64,000 nt of DNA, from positions 62,001 to 126,000 of the forward strand of contig NW_020289977.1 of assembly GCF_003144245.1 (NCBI RefSeq), given 5' to 3'. Shown here piece after piece: positions 10,822-22,000 of the stretch. Position 1 is the stretch's first letter. Every line of letters begins with the position of its first letter. The position numbers and the translations under genes were made by a program. This DNA comes from Jaminaea rosea (lineage: Eukaryota; Basidiomycota; Exobasidiomycetes; Microstromatales). The notes beneath the pieces are model-generated. The model did no database searches, was not told where the DNA came from, and saw only the letters and a list, made by a program, of their open reading frames with translations.

Positions 10822-12847
10822 ATGAGCGCCCAAGACACAGAGAGCATCCACTCCGACTCGTCCTTTGACGAGCACGACGATCAAGATTGGGCCGACTGGG
10901 TCGATGACGACGATGCTGCAGCTGGAGGAGATGCTGCTATGCACTACGGCGCATCCACGTCGTCACAGGGCCAGCAGCAAAGCTTCAAGCTGCCCACGCG
11001 CGCCCTCTTCAGCAAGGAGAGCTTTGATTCGCCCATGGAAGCGCTGGCCCAAGCAAAGAAGGCGCATGGCGTCGACCTAGTCACAATCGTGCACCGTCTC
11101 GGGCTGGATACGATGCAGGTAATCCGACTTATCAACCACATCCGTAGATCGGGAATGAGCCCCGAGGAGGTTAACGCGCTCAGCGGCAAGGAGGGATGGC
11201 TGGACGATGATGCGGAACTGATGCCAGTCGAGGGGCAGGAGAACGACGGCCTGCTCCAACTAGACTTCGACGATCTGCTCCCCGAGACTGGCGCGACAAA
11301 CGGTACGAAGGACGGCGCAGCTGGGCAACCGAGTAAGCGCGAGCAAGAGCTCGAGAACGAGCTCATCGCAATGCGCATGGCTTTCCAGGACTTGCGTCAG
11401 CAGTATCTTGCCCGCATTGGCCTCAACGAGCAGGACACCAATGACAATGTCCTCGCTGCTGGCCCCTCGACATCCTCCTCATCCTCCTCGGCCGCCGTGC
11501 CCGCCACCACCACCCCCAAGCCCGCCAAGCCCGCTCCGGTGGACAACGACACGCACTATTTCGCCTCTTACGCAGGCAACGATATCCATCAAACCATGAT
11601 CGAAGACTCAGTCCGCACTTTGTCCTACGCAAAATTCCTTCTCTCCCCGCGTAACGCTTCCCTCCTTCGCGGTAAGACCGTGATGGACGTGGGATGCGGG
11701 TCGGGGATCTTGAGCTTGTTCTGTGCAAGGGCAGGGGCGAAGAGAGTATTGGCAATCGATGCGAGTGATGTGGCCGATCGGGCGCGAAAGAATGTTGAGG
11801 CGAATGGGTGGGATGGGGTTGTCAAGGTACACAAGGGGAAGTTGGAGGAATTAGGGGAGACGCTCAAGGAGTACGAGGGCAAGGTGGACCTCATCGTTTC
11901 CGAGTGGATGGTGAGCAGCGCGCCGCCCCAGTACAGCGCCTTGTCAACGCAGCATCGCTGACCTCTCTTCCTCTCTTCTTCCCCCTCTCGCCGCACAGGG
12001 CTACTTCCTCCTCTACGAATCCATGCTCCCCTCCGTCCTCGTAGCTCGGGACCTCTACCTCAACCCGTCCACGGGCACTCTCGCCCCTTCGCACTGCCGC
12101 ATGCTCCTCTCAGCCGTATCCGACCAAGCTCTCTTACACCAACGCATCCGCTTTTGGGAGAACGTCCACGGCTTCACAATGCCCGCCATGCGTCGCGGCC
12201 TGGAGGATGAGGCGTACACTGAGACCCTTGCGGAGGATAAGGTCGTCACGAGCGCGGAGCAGATCTACGATTTGCCGCTGCAAGAGATGAAGCCTCGTCA
12301 ACCGGCTTTTGTGTCTGACTTCACATTGCAAGGCAAGGAGAAGGAGATCAAGACCATCCATGGGTTCCTCAGTTGGTTCGACACCTGGTTCTTGCCACGT
12401 TCCGAGCAGGAGCCATTGCGCACCTCGCCTTCTTCGCCTGAGAAGGAAGGGACACTCATCCCTGGCTTGCCACCGGTTACGACGAAGCCCATCGTTGAGG
12501 CCGACGTGGAGGGCATCGACCTGCAGGGCAAGGCAGCGATGCAGCGCTTGCCGAGCCCGGAGGAGCAGAAGAAGGGTGAAGAGATCGTCTCCTTTACCAC
12601 AGGGCCGCAGGGTAAACCCACTCACTGGGCGCAGACCGTCTTCCTGCTCAAGGAACCTTTCGAGCTTCAACCCGGGGAGAACATCGTCGGTAGGATTCAC
12701 GTGACGCCTTGCGATGCAAAGGAGGGCAAGAATGATCGTGAGCTCGACGTTGAGATTCACTGGCGGGTGGTGGGGAGGGAGAGCGAGAATGCCGAGGGGA
12801 AGAAGAAGGTCGAGGCTATGAATGTGCAACTTTGGTCTGTGCGTTGA
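10822..12847 (+). CDS. Protein arginine N-methyltransferase 3 type
   Basis: S-adenosylmethionine-dependent type I arginine methyltransferase; PRMT3 orthologues methylate ribosomal protein S2. Exons are 10822-11910 and 11999-12847 (88-base intron), giving 645 residues. Visible motifs are the SAM site VMDVGCGSGILSLFCARAGA, the double-E loop SEWMGYFLLYESML (joined across the intron) and the THW loop PTHWAQTVFLL. The acidic start (DQDWADWVDDDD) and the segment ending VIRLINHIRR are PRMT3 hallmarks. The zinc finger that normally lies between them is eroded: LPTRALFSKESFDSPMEALA has no cysteines and only one histidine follows. The catalytic region also has inserts around residues 520-560. I chose the ATG at 10822; the open stretch before it lacks an ATG. 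Confidence 0.9.
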
Positions 12848-12973
12848 GCAGGCGAGCAGAGGAATGGAATAGAGAGAACATCGTTTGCATGATTGTATGG
12901 GCGTCCCACTCGTGACTGCGATTCTATTCCTTCCTGGACCCCACCATTCCGCTCCCTCTACGTCGTCGCGCGC

Positions 12974-15679
12974 CTACAACTCCTCGTGCTTAGGCGTCTC
13001 ATCAGCCGCGCTTGCCGTACTGCTGCTGCTGCTGCTGCTCGTCTTGTTGTCTCCCCTCTTGCCACTCGCAACAGGTCGCGTCTTCGGTATCCTCCTCTTC
13101 TTCAGCTTACCCACCTTATCCGCCAACTTCTTACTACGCTTCTCCACCTCCTCCACACGCCAAGCAGGCTCCTCATCTTGGCCCTTCTTCTCTTGCTCCT
13201 TCTCCACCTTCGCAAACCAATCGCCCTCCGCCTTGATCTGCGTCTCGAGCGCATCCAAGTCCGTTCGGGCGAAACGGGAGCTAGTCCCGGATGCGACGGC
13301 CTCGGTGAGGTTTGCGTCAGCTTGAGTCAGGAAGTCGCGTGCGTCAGAGAGGACACGGTTCATCTTGCTGCTCGCACTCTTCCTTCCCCGGGCTTCGGCC
13401 TGCCTGCGTTCGACGGGCTGGACGAGCTTCTCCAGGCTACCCAGCTTACCCCTCAACTCCTCCGCGCTTGCCCGCTCCACAGACTTGCCACCAGCGCTCA
13501 GCCACTCCCCAATCTCCCCGGCCAACTTGGCCATCTTCTCCCTCTCTGCGGGTTTGGAAGCCGCCACGAACCCGGCCGGCGCGTCGGAGCTGGTGAGCTC
13601 GCGGACGCGGTAGATGTAGGACTCGAGCTTGTTGCGTACTTCCTCTGTCTGGAGCTTGCGGCGTGCTGCGGCATCGGCCAGGTAGAGCTTGTCTTTTGAC
13701 TTGGTCTGCGTTTCGCCTGACATGGGCTTGATGGAGCCGAGAGGAATCGTCTTTACGGAGAGGCGGACGTGGCGAGGGTGAAGGGCGTCCGCGACGGGGG
13801 TACTGCTCGAGTTCGTCGCTGAGCTGACGTTGGTAGCGTTGTCCGCCGAGGCTTCCGAGCCAGCGGCGTCGACGTCGACTGCCGCAGCGCTGTCCGCCTC
13901 ATCTCCCGCAGCGCTCCCGCCAAAGAAGTTGCGCAGGGCACCGACGACCCCGCCCTTCTTTGGCTTGACAGTCAGCCAGGCACTCTCCACCACAACAGCA
14001 CCGAGCGGCCTGCTGGCGATCGAGACGTTGACACTCGTCTCCACTTTGCTCAGCTCACCAGCGGCCTTGAGCGCTGCGAGCGTATTGTTGATCTCCTCCA
14101 CCTCAACGCGGTAAAGCGGGCGTTCGAATTCCCCATCGCTGAGCAACTTCTCCGCCCCTGGCCCATACTCGATCTCAAAGGAGAAATCCTCCGTAGCGCC
14201 ATCGTAATATCGCGCCTTTACCTCCTCCTCAAACGTCTCCGGGCTGCCCTTCCACAGCAGCTCCTCCTTGCCGTCCGACTCGCGCAGCACGATGGGGTAC
14301 GCATTGACGTCTGCAACGCGCATGGGCTTCATCTTGAGCTGCGGGTTGAAGCTCGCACCGTAGAAGCCAGCACCGAGCGCGATGGCCTCATCCGCATTGA
14401 GATTCTGAGCGATCAGGTTCGCGGGCACGCCAGCCGTGCTGAGGGACTTTTGAACGAGGGGAACACGAGATGTTCCGCCGATGAGAATGACCGAGGACAG
14501 GTCGCTCATCTTTGCGTTGCCGCCGCGCTTCAAAGCGTCAGCCACGACGGAGGAAAAGGCCTGGTCGAGCTTCTGCTTGGATACGGCCGCCTCAAACTCT
14601 TCGCGGGTGACCGAGGTGCGGAAGTCGACGTCGTTGATTAGTCCCTCGATGTTTACGCGCGCATCGCTGTTGGCTGAGAGGACGTGCTTGGCTTTGGAGG
14701 CCGAAAGAAGCAATTTGGCCATCGCGCGTGGGTTGGCCTCGATGTCCTCCCTCGAATTCTCTTTGAATTTTTGGACGAGCAATTGGCGAAGGATGTCGTC
14801 CAGAGCGAGACCACCCGAGTCGCGCGACCAGCCGACGGAGAGGACCTCGATGAAGGTATGCTCCTTGAGTGACGTGCCGAAGAGATCTTGCGTGGGGAAA
14901 GACTTGGTCGAGAAGCGAACAAGCGAGGCGCGCGTGGCTGAGTGGCCTGAGTCGTAGAGTAGGTGCAACTCTGGCGTTGGGAAGTTGCGCGAGAGGGCAA
15001 AGGAGGTGGCAGCGGCTGCTGCATCGCTTACGATTCTTGGCCTGAAGCCGGCGAGGGTAGCAGAATCGAAGATGGCCTGGCGCTCTGAAGCAGTCCAGTA
15101 TGCTGGGACGGTGACTACCGCGTCTAGCCCGCCAAAGGTGCCGATAGTTCCCGGGTAGGTGACCTTGAGCTTTTCGTCTGCCGTCTCCTCTGCTAGCATC
15201 TTGGCGTGGGAGAGCTGCATACCCACGAGCTCCTCGGCGGTATGGGTGTCCGGTCCGGAGTTGTCGAGCGTATAATCAGTGGCTCTAGTGACGGCGAATG
15301 TATTTCTGTCCGTAGCGGTGAGGTTGGCGGCCAGAAGACGAGCATATCGTGAGGCAACTGCCTGGTCGGAGAAAGAGCGACCTAGTAGCAGCTTGGCGGC
15401 TGGGTAGCTGTCCCCTGGGTACCTCGTGGCGAGATTGAGGGCATCAGTACCGTAGGATCGATCTTGCATCTTCCATGCGACGACGGCTGGCAGCTTGCGC
15501 TTCGAGTCGCGTGTGAGTACGACGTCCGGTGTCATTCCCGGTTTGATGAGGGCCGTCTTGAGCGAATCAGCGCCATAGTCGAAGGAGACTACGCCCAGTG
15601 ACGCTGCCGTCGAGGCTAGCAGCGCAATGGCTGATAGCACGAGGAGCGCTAGCGATGCGCCGTGCCTCGCGATGATCAT
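12974..15679 (-). CDS. LHS1: ER lumenal Hsp110/GRP170-type chaperone
   Basis: Lhs1/HYOU1-type Hsp70-superfamily protein. It acts in the ER lumen as nucleotide-exchange partner of Kar2/BiP during translocation and folding. The single exon encodes 901 residues. A signal peptide (MIIARHGASLALLVLSAIAL, then LASTAAS) precedes the ATPase start VVSFDYGADSLKTALIKPG. Phosphate and adenosine motifs include YDSGHSATRASL and ILIGGTSRVPLVQKSL. The C-terminal half holds the beta domain, an acidic low-complexity loop and a long helical extension typical of large Hsp70s. The protein ends KHEEL, an HDEL/KDEL-like ER-retrieval signal. I chose the ATG at 15679 because it puts the signal peptide at the terminus; an upstream ATG at 15760 would bury it. 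Divergent from UTP20. Confidence 0.9.
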   Translation of the reverse strand: MIIARHGASLALLVLSAIALLASTAASLGVVSFDYGADSLKTALIKPGMTPDVVLTRDSKRKLPAVVAWKMQDRSYGTDALNLATRYPGDSYPAAKLLLGRSFSDQAVASRYARLLAANLTATDRNTFAVTRATDYTLDNSGPDTHTAEELVGMQLSHAKMLAEETADEKLKVTYPGTIGTFGGLDAVVTVPAYWTASERQAIFDSATLAGFRPRIVSDAAAAATSFALSRNFPTPELHLLYDSGHSATRASLVRFSTKSFPTQDLFGTSLKEHTFIEVLSVGWSRDSGGLALDDILRQLLVQKFKENSREDIEANPRAMAKLLLSASKAKHVLSANSDARVNIEGLINDVDFRTSVTREEFEAAVSKQKLDQAFSSVVADALKRGGNAKMSDLSSVILIGGTSRVPLVQKSLSTAGVPANLIAQNLNADEAIALGAGFYGASFNPQLKMKPMRVADVNAYPIVLRESDGKEELLWKGSPETFEEEVKARYYDGATEDFSFEIEYGPGAEKLLSDGEFERPLYRVEVEEINNTLAALKAAGELSKVETSVNVSIASRPLGAVVVESAWLTVKPKKGGVVGALRNFFGGSAAGDEADSAAAVDVDAAGSEASADNATNVSSATNSSSTPVADALHPRHVRLSVKTIPLGSIKPMSGETQTKSKDKLYLADAAARRKLQTEEVRNKLESYIYRVRELTSSDAPAGFVAASKPAEREKMAKLAGEIGEWLSAGGKSVERASAEELRGKLGSLEKLVQPVERRQAEARGRKSASSKMNRVLSDARDFLTQADANLTEAVASGTSSRFARTDLDALETQIKAEGDWFAKVEKEQEKKGQDEEPAWRVEEVEKRSKKLADKVGKLKKRRIPKTRPVASGKRGDNKTSSSSSSSTASAADETPKHEEL

Positions 15680-16013
15680 GGCTGGCGAAGTGTGATGGAA
15701 GAGAAGAATAGGAAGAAGCTGCGTCGCAGCTGCTTGCGTAGCGCAACGCTCTCGTGTCAATTGCCAAAGTTGAGCTCAGGCCGCCTCTTCGGGGCGCTCC
15801 GTCGACGTGGAGCTGTCGCGTGGTCGCGTGGTCTCTGTCCTCTCGTCTCGATCCCGATCCGTTTCGTCGTCGACTCGACTCGACTCGACTCTCTGCCGTC
15901 TGAGCGGAACCAGGAATTTTGGCCAACGACGGAAGAGAGGCGGCGGAGGCGGCGGAGGCGGCGGCGGCGGAGCGTTGCTTTCTCATTACCACCTATCATC
16001 ACCACTCGTCATC
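15680..16013. promoter_or_regulatory. Shared divergent promoter region of LHS1 and UTP20
   Basis: 334 bases separate the two start codons. The interval contains a GACTC pentamer repeat (15871-15892) and a GGCGGAGGC-rich purine tract (about 15939-15972) just before the UTP20 start. It is open in the UTP20 frame from 15807 without an ATG, so it is more likely leader than coding sequence. Confidence 0.5.
15871..15892. repeat. CGACT pentamer repeat
   Basis: Four tandem copies of CGACT in the LHS1/UTP20 promoter interval. Simple sequence only. Confidence 0.8.
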
Positions 16014-19000
16014 ATGGCAGGCGACAAGGGAAAGGCTCGTGCCCGCCCCATGAGCCGAGAGACCGCCTACAACAAGTCAAAAGCTCGGGCAAAGGCTGAG
16101 CGAGAGGCCAAGACTCGATCAGCAACAGGCGCAGCATCTGCCTCTTCATCATCATCGTCGTCCTCATACTCCTCCTCCGCGCCACTCACACGCACTATGC
16201 AGAGCTTCAGAGCAATGGCAGAGGACCCACATCCCTTTCGCTACAAGTCTTTCAACGACAGACTGGCCTCCGTACACCTCTCAGCCGCCACTGGCCTCAC
16301 TTCAGGCAGAGGCTCCACGCTAGCTGGTCTCGATGTACATGGAGTCGCCCCATCAGCAGACGAGACGATGCGCCGTGATGAGGATGACGACTTCGACACG
16401 GAAGAGGCTCGCATGGCAGCCTTGCAAGCCTCTACAGCCTTTGGTTCAGCCCTCAATGCCTGGTCTGAGCTCAATCTCACCGTCCCCTTCGTGGCGCTTC
16501 TGAGAAGCATCTCGCAGCAATCCCTCTCCCTCCCTTTGCTCATCCACTACCGCTCGTCCATCGTCGAGGCACTTTGCTCTACGCTCCTCACGAGAGAATC
16601 AGACTCTCATCTAGCTTACGAGCCAGTACTCGATCTCATCCCGCGTCTGGCGCTGGACTTGGGCTCCGAGTTCCTGCCTGTGTACCCTCCCTGCCTCGAT
16701 GCGCTACTCAAGTCTACGACGATCACCAAGAATGCAACGGCAGGCGATGAGCAGGGCGCTGCTCGTATCGTGGAAAAGGCATTCGAGAGCGTGGCGGCCT
16801 TGTTCCGCAATCTCGCTCCCCTCATCCTGAAGAAGGCCGACACGGATGATGGGCACGATCTGCTGCGTGAGACGTGGACAATCATGCGACCGTACATGGG
16901 TTGGGTTGCAGAAGAGGAGGTGCCGCATCGAACCCCTCCGCATGTTCGGCGCTTCGCTTCAGAGGCCTTCTCGCATCTGCTGCGACGATCGAAACAGCAA
17001 CACCTTCGCAATGCTGCGACATTCATGCTCGCGGATGCGCAAGCTATGCTGGATCAGGAGCCTCCGCGCGCCACCATGTCAGCGGGCGTGGCGGGCGTTT
17101 GGTCAGAGGTAGCCAAGTCCGTCGATCGAAGATTGCATAGTCAGGCTACTTCGCACCTCTCGGCACTCCTCCTGGCCGGTGGCCGGGAAGTTGCGCGCGC
17201 CAGGCTTCTCGTCGGCAAGCTCCTCCTCACCTCGCTCGTTCATCATGGACAGTCTGCGCACCTCGCTCCCATCTTTCAGCTCCTCGTCGAGTGGCTCAAG
17301 CAACGCCAAGAGAGTGGGGATACCCTCGCGTTGGAAGAGGTCATTCGCTGGCTCATAGCAGCCATGGGAACCCGCAAGGGAAACAGGGTCGACGATATCT
17401 GCAAAGCGCAGATCTTCGCCGCCCTCTCCAATCTCGTGGCCAGCGTCGATCAAGGGCAAGACAACAGTTTTACTCTGGCTCTCTCTTCTCTCATCACCAC
17501 CGCACTGCCCATCGGCCGAATACCAGACCTCGTCGGGCCAGGTATTAAGATAGTCGACAAGCTGGCCAAGGCGCGCCAGCAAGACGGGACGGCCACCCCG
17601 CTCTTTATCACTGTGGTTCTCTCCCTCGCCGACTCGGAGACGGCCTGGTCTGGATTTAGGCAGTTCGTACTCCCTCAAGTGTTGGGGGCGACGCTCGACT
17701 CGATCAGCAGGGGAGAGAAGGCAAGAGCGCAAGCGCTGCATCTACTTGCAAGTCTTGTCGAGGCGGATCAGCTGGCTGCGCTCGAGGAGCATGCTCCCAA
17801 TGTTGTCAAATGGCGAAGAGTTGTCGGGGAGCATCTCGAGCTGGAGGTTGCCAAGTTGGACACAGCGATCAAGCAGGGCGAGCACAGCTTGGCTGCTACG
17901 CAGACGCCGCTGGCTGCATTGCGCATCGTACCACTCTTCGCGGGCAATGCGAAGATCGCAGCGTCACTTCGGTCGTGCATCAAGATGCTCGCCGGCAAGA
18001 TTGGAGACGACGAAGGGTACCAGGAGTCGCCCGTCAACGCACGATCCCTCCTCGCCGTCTGTGCCACTGCGCTGGTTGCGGTCGCGTCCAGCGAGAAGGC
18101 TCTGTTGGGCGATGTCTGCAGTAAGACATTGTGCGAGTCAGCCCTTCACCACCTCAGTGCGCATCGTTCAGCCCTTCAAGCGACGCTAGAGCTCTTCAAC
18201 GCAGGCAAGGCGAGCGCAGAACAGCTTGTGACCGCATCAACCGCATCCAGCCTCCTCACCTCCGCGCTCATGAGCGAAGACGAGCACCTTCGCCAAGCGG
18301 CTACAGGATGGGTGGCTGCCTGCTCTTCATCCGGCAATACAGCTCTCGCGAGCCTCTTCGCTACCATGAGCACGATTGAGCAGATCCCTCTGCGCGTCGA
18401 AACGGTTCGTGATCGCAATGTACGTCTTCGCGGGCTCGTACGCGAACTCATGCGACTCGACGTTGAGGCACCGAACGACGAGGAGGTCAAGCATGCAGCG
18501 CAAGTGGTGTGCCGCTTCGTTGCGGGCACGCTCAAATTGAACTTCAAGCCGCTTTGGGAAGAGTGCCGAAAGGGGCTTGCGGACATGGTAGGGAGATTTG
18601 GCGATACGCTGTGGGAGGTGGCGTTCGAGGAGCTGGTGGCAACGAGAAGTAAGAGGACGCTGCCCGCTGAGTGGTCGACCGAGGAGGAGGCGAAGGGCAG
18701 CTTGGATACCGTCGAGGAGGATGCCGCCGAGCCGGAGCCCGAGTCAGATCTCGAAGCAACCTTCATCGACCCACAACGCTCCGCACGCTCGCAGCGCGTC
18801 CATCATTACTGGGCAGACAGCCATCGTCCTCTCTCGATTCTACTTCGTCGCCAACTCGTCAAGCTGCAAACCCCGCAAGGCAGGCTGGATGTGGCCAATT
18901 ATCGCGCGCAGATCCTCTTGCTCTTCTCTGAGCAGCCCCAGGTCGTCGAGAAGCATAATCACGACTTCATGGAGCACTTCTTCGGCGTGGTGGAACAGGT

Positions 19001-22000
19001 TGGGCTTGAGACGCGCGAGGAGCACGCAACAAGCGACGAAGATCATGAGAGCGCGACATCCTTATCCGCTCGCCTCGATCGCCTTTCCTCGTATCTCAAG
19101 GTCTTTACCAAATTCTCCAACCCCAAGGCCCTCTATCGCAGCAGCGAGCTGCACGCCCTCCTCTACAAGCTTGTGGCACGCAGCGAAGTCAGGCTTCAAA
19201 AGCTGGCGCTCGAGTGCGTGATGACGTGGAAGGATCCGACGCAGAAGCCGTATGAGGAGAAGATGTATGCTCTTCTAGAGCAGGGCAAGTTTAGAGACGA
19301 GCTGGTCGGGTTAGATCTCTCTGCCAATTCGACGGCCGTGCAGCCGCAGCATCGAGGGGGGGTAATGCCCCTCATTATTCGCTTGCTGTTCGGCCTTGCC
19401 ATCGCAAAGAGGACAAGCGCGAGTGGAGCAGGCAAGCGTATTGCGATCCTCAATGCTCTGTCGGAGTGTACACCCGATGAACTCGGCGAATGGGTGGGCC
19501 TGATGCTCGCCCCCTTTTCGGACCAGCGGCACGTCGTCTCCCCTTCCCCGCCCACCGCCTTTCCTCAGCAGCAAGAAGGGTACCTCTCTCTATTGAGCGA
19601 CGTCATCAAGCACCTGGGCGCGCAGCTCGTCGCGCACTGGCCTTCCCTCGTCTCCGTCACCATCAATCTGGCGTACCATTCTTCACTCAAAGCCGCAGAA
19701 GAGGGGCCAGGAAGAGCTTCGGCCCAGTCTCGCGACATAAGGCAGAACGCGGTCAGGAGGCTAGCAGATTTCTACCGATGCCCTGGCACCGAAGAATTCG
19801 ATTGGAGCGCGTTTGAGCCGGCCATCCAAGAGCATCTGGTACAGCCGCGCCTGCCCCTCTTTGCTGCGGAGAATACTCAGAGCCCCTCGGCATTGTTGTA
19901 CCTCTTTGCTGTTTGGTCTACGCGACAGGAGACGCTCAAGCTTTTAGATCTCGTACTGCCGAGCGTGTACGCCGTACTGGCCGTGCCTTCCGTCAAGCCG
20001 GCAGTGGTAACGGTCATACTGGACTTGATCGACCGATTGCTCACCTTCAGCGAAGACGATACGGCCGCCACACCGCAACTCTTCGTCTCGGACCTTGTCA
20101 CTGGCCTTGCACCAGCCCTGCATCGCTCTGCCACGGCGAGCACGCCCGATCCACTCCTTCAGCGTGAGGTGCAGCTCCTCGCCCGCCTCGCCTCGTTCGT
20201 CGACCAGTCGAGCGACGCCGAGCTGGTCCTCTCTGCTCTTGGCCCCATGATGAAGAAGAGCAATCGTCTCATCCCCGAGAAGAGCAAGGCCGACCTCCTC
20301 GCGACATTCAGGGACCTGCTCCTACTCACGGACTCCTTCAAGGATCCGCAATCTGAGCTCTTCAAGAGGCACTACGACCTCTTCTCCTCCATGTGGTCTC
20401 GGCTGCGCTCCCGTGATGCGCGCCTCAACCTCGCGGGCTTGTTCGAGCAGATCAGTCGGCTCGACACGCCCAACCTCAGTAGGGTCGCAGGCTGGGTGCG
20501 AGCCTTGAACGCGTACAGCGAAAGAAGACTTGACGAAGTGGACTTCGACAAGCGACTGGACGCATTCGATGAGCTAACTAGCGAGGACACGCCAGCGCTT
20601 ACCGCGGTCGAATGGCAGCCTATAGTGCACAACGCCTTGTTCTTCCTGCAAGACGCGGACGAGCTTGTACTCCGCACCAACGCGGCGGCAGTGCTGAAGC
20701 GCTTCGTCTCCTCGGTCGCTGTTGACGCCAGCCACGAGGACCTCTTTGTTCGTACAGTGTTCCCCGGCTTGAAGCGTACCCTCAAAGCTCGCTCCGAGCT
20801 GGTGAGACGCGAAGCCCTCTCCGTCCTCGACGCCGCCGTCAAGGAGCTCCCGCACCTCGCTGCACTGGACGAGATGCGCGGCCTGCTGGCGGGCGGGGAC
20901 GAGGAAGCCAACTTCTTCCACAATATCCACCATGTCCAATTGCACCGTCGCGCTCGTGCGCTGCGTCGTCTCTCGGACCATGCGGCTACTGGAGCCTTGA
21001 AGAGCAAGACTCTCACCGAAGTCCTGCTGCCCTTGATTGGCCATTTCCTCGAGGCGGGGCATACCGAGATTGGGGACCACAATCTCGTCAATGAGACGAT
21101 CGCCTGTATGGGGTCGCTCTGTCGACACCTCCAGTGGGGTGCCTACAATGGTTTGCTTTGGAAGTACTTGAAGCTGGCGGACGGCAAGACGCAGGGAGAG
21201 AAGGTCTTCGTGCGTACCGCAATGGGCATTCTGGACAACTTCCACTTCGCCATGGAGGATGAGATTGTTCCCGAGGAGGGCGACCCAGCGGCGGAGGCGG
21301 AAGTTGAGGTGGGCGAGGAAGATGAGGCAGAAATGGCTCCAGCACCCGCGCATAAGCCCCGCGACGACGTACAGCAGCAAAAGGTCATCTCGTCGGTGAC
21401 CACCAAGCTGCTTCCCGCGCTCATGGGCTACCTCGAGCACCACGACGACAAGACAGACGACGCCATTCGCCTACCGATCGCTGTCGGCGTGGTGCGCGTA
21501 GTTGACGCTCTGCCCTCGAGCGACAAGGAGATCCACCTCTCCAAACTCCTCAACGTCCTCTCCAACGTCTTCCGCAGCAAATCGCAGGAGACGCGCGATC
21601 TCGCTCGCGAGACGCTATGCAAGACGGCAGTAGCCTTGGGACCGGCAAGACTCGGGCAGATCATTAAGGAGCAACGACGCGCCCTCACTAGGGGACCGCA
21701 GCTGGCCATCTTGGCATTCAATGTGCACTCTCTCCTCGTGCACCTGATGCAGAGCTCGACCAACCCGCTCACCCTCCTCGACGACGCCGTCGTCGACGCT
21801 ATCATCAGCATAGCCGCCGAGGATCTCTTCGGCCACACAGGCGAGGATCGCGAGACGATCGAGTCCCGCACCAAGGTCAAGGAGATGAGGCACAGTAAAA
21901 GCTTGGACACGTTTGAGCAAGTGAGCAAGATGGTTTCTCCGCAGAGGATGAGGGCAGTGTTGGAGCCTCTGAAGAAGGTGCTCGAGGAGACAGAGGTGCC

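Noticed and set aside
20574-21443. 289-residue open frame antisense to UTP20
   Set aside because: Shadow of a GC-rich coding exon; no recognisable motif and no promoter or splice context.
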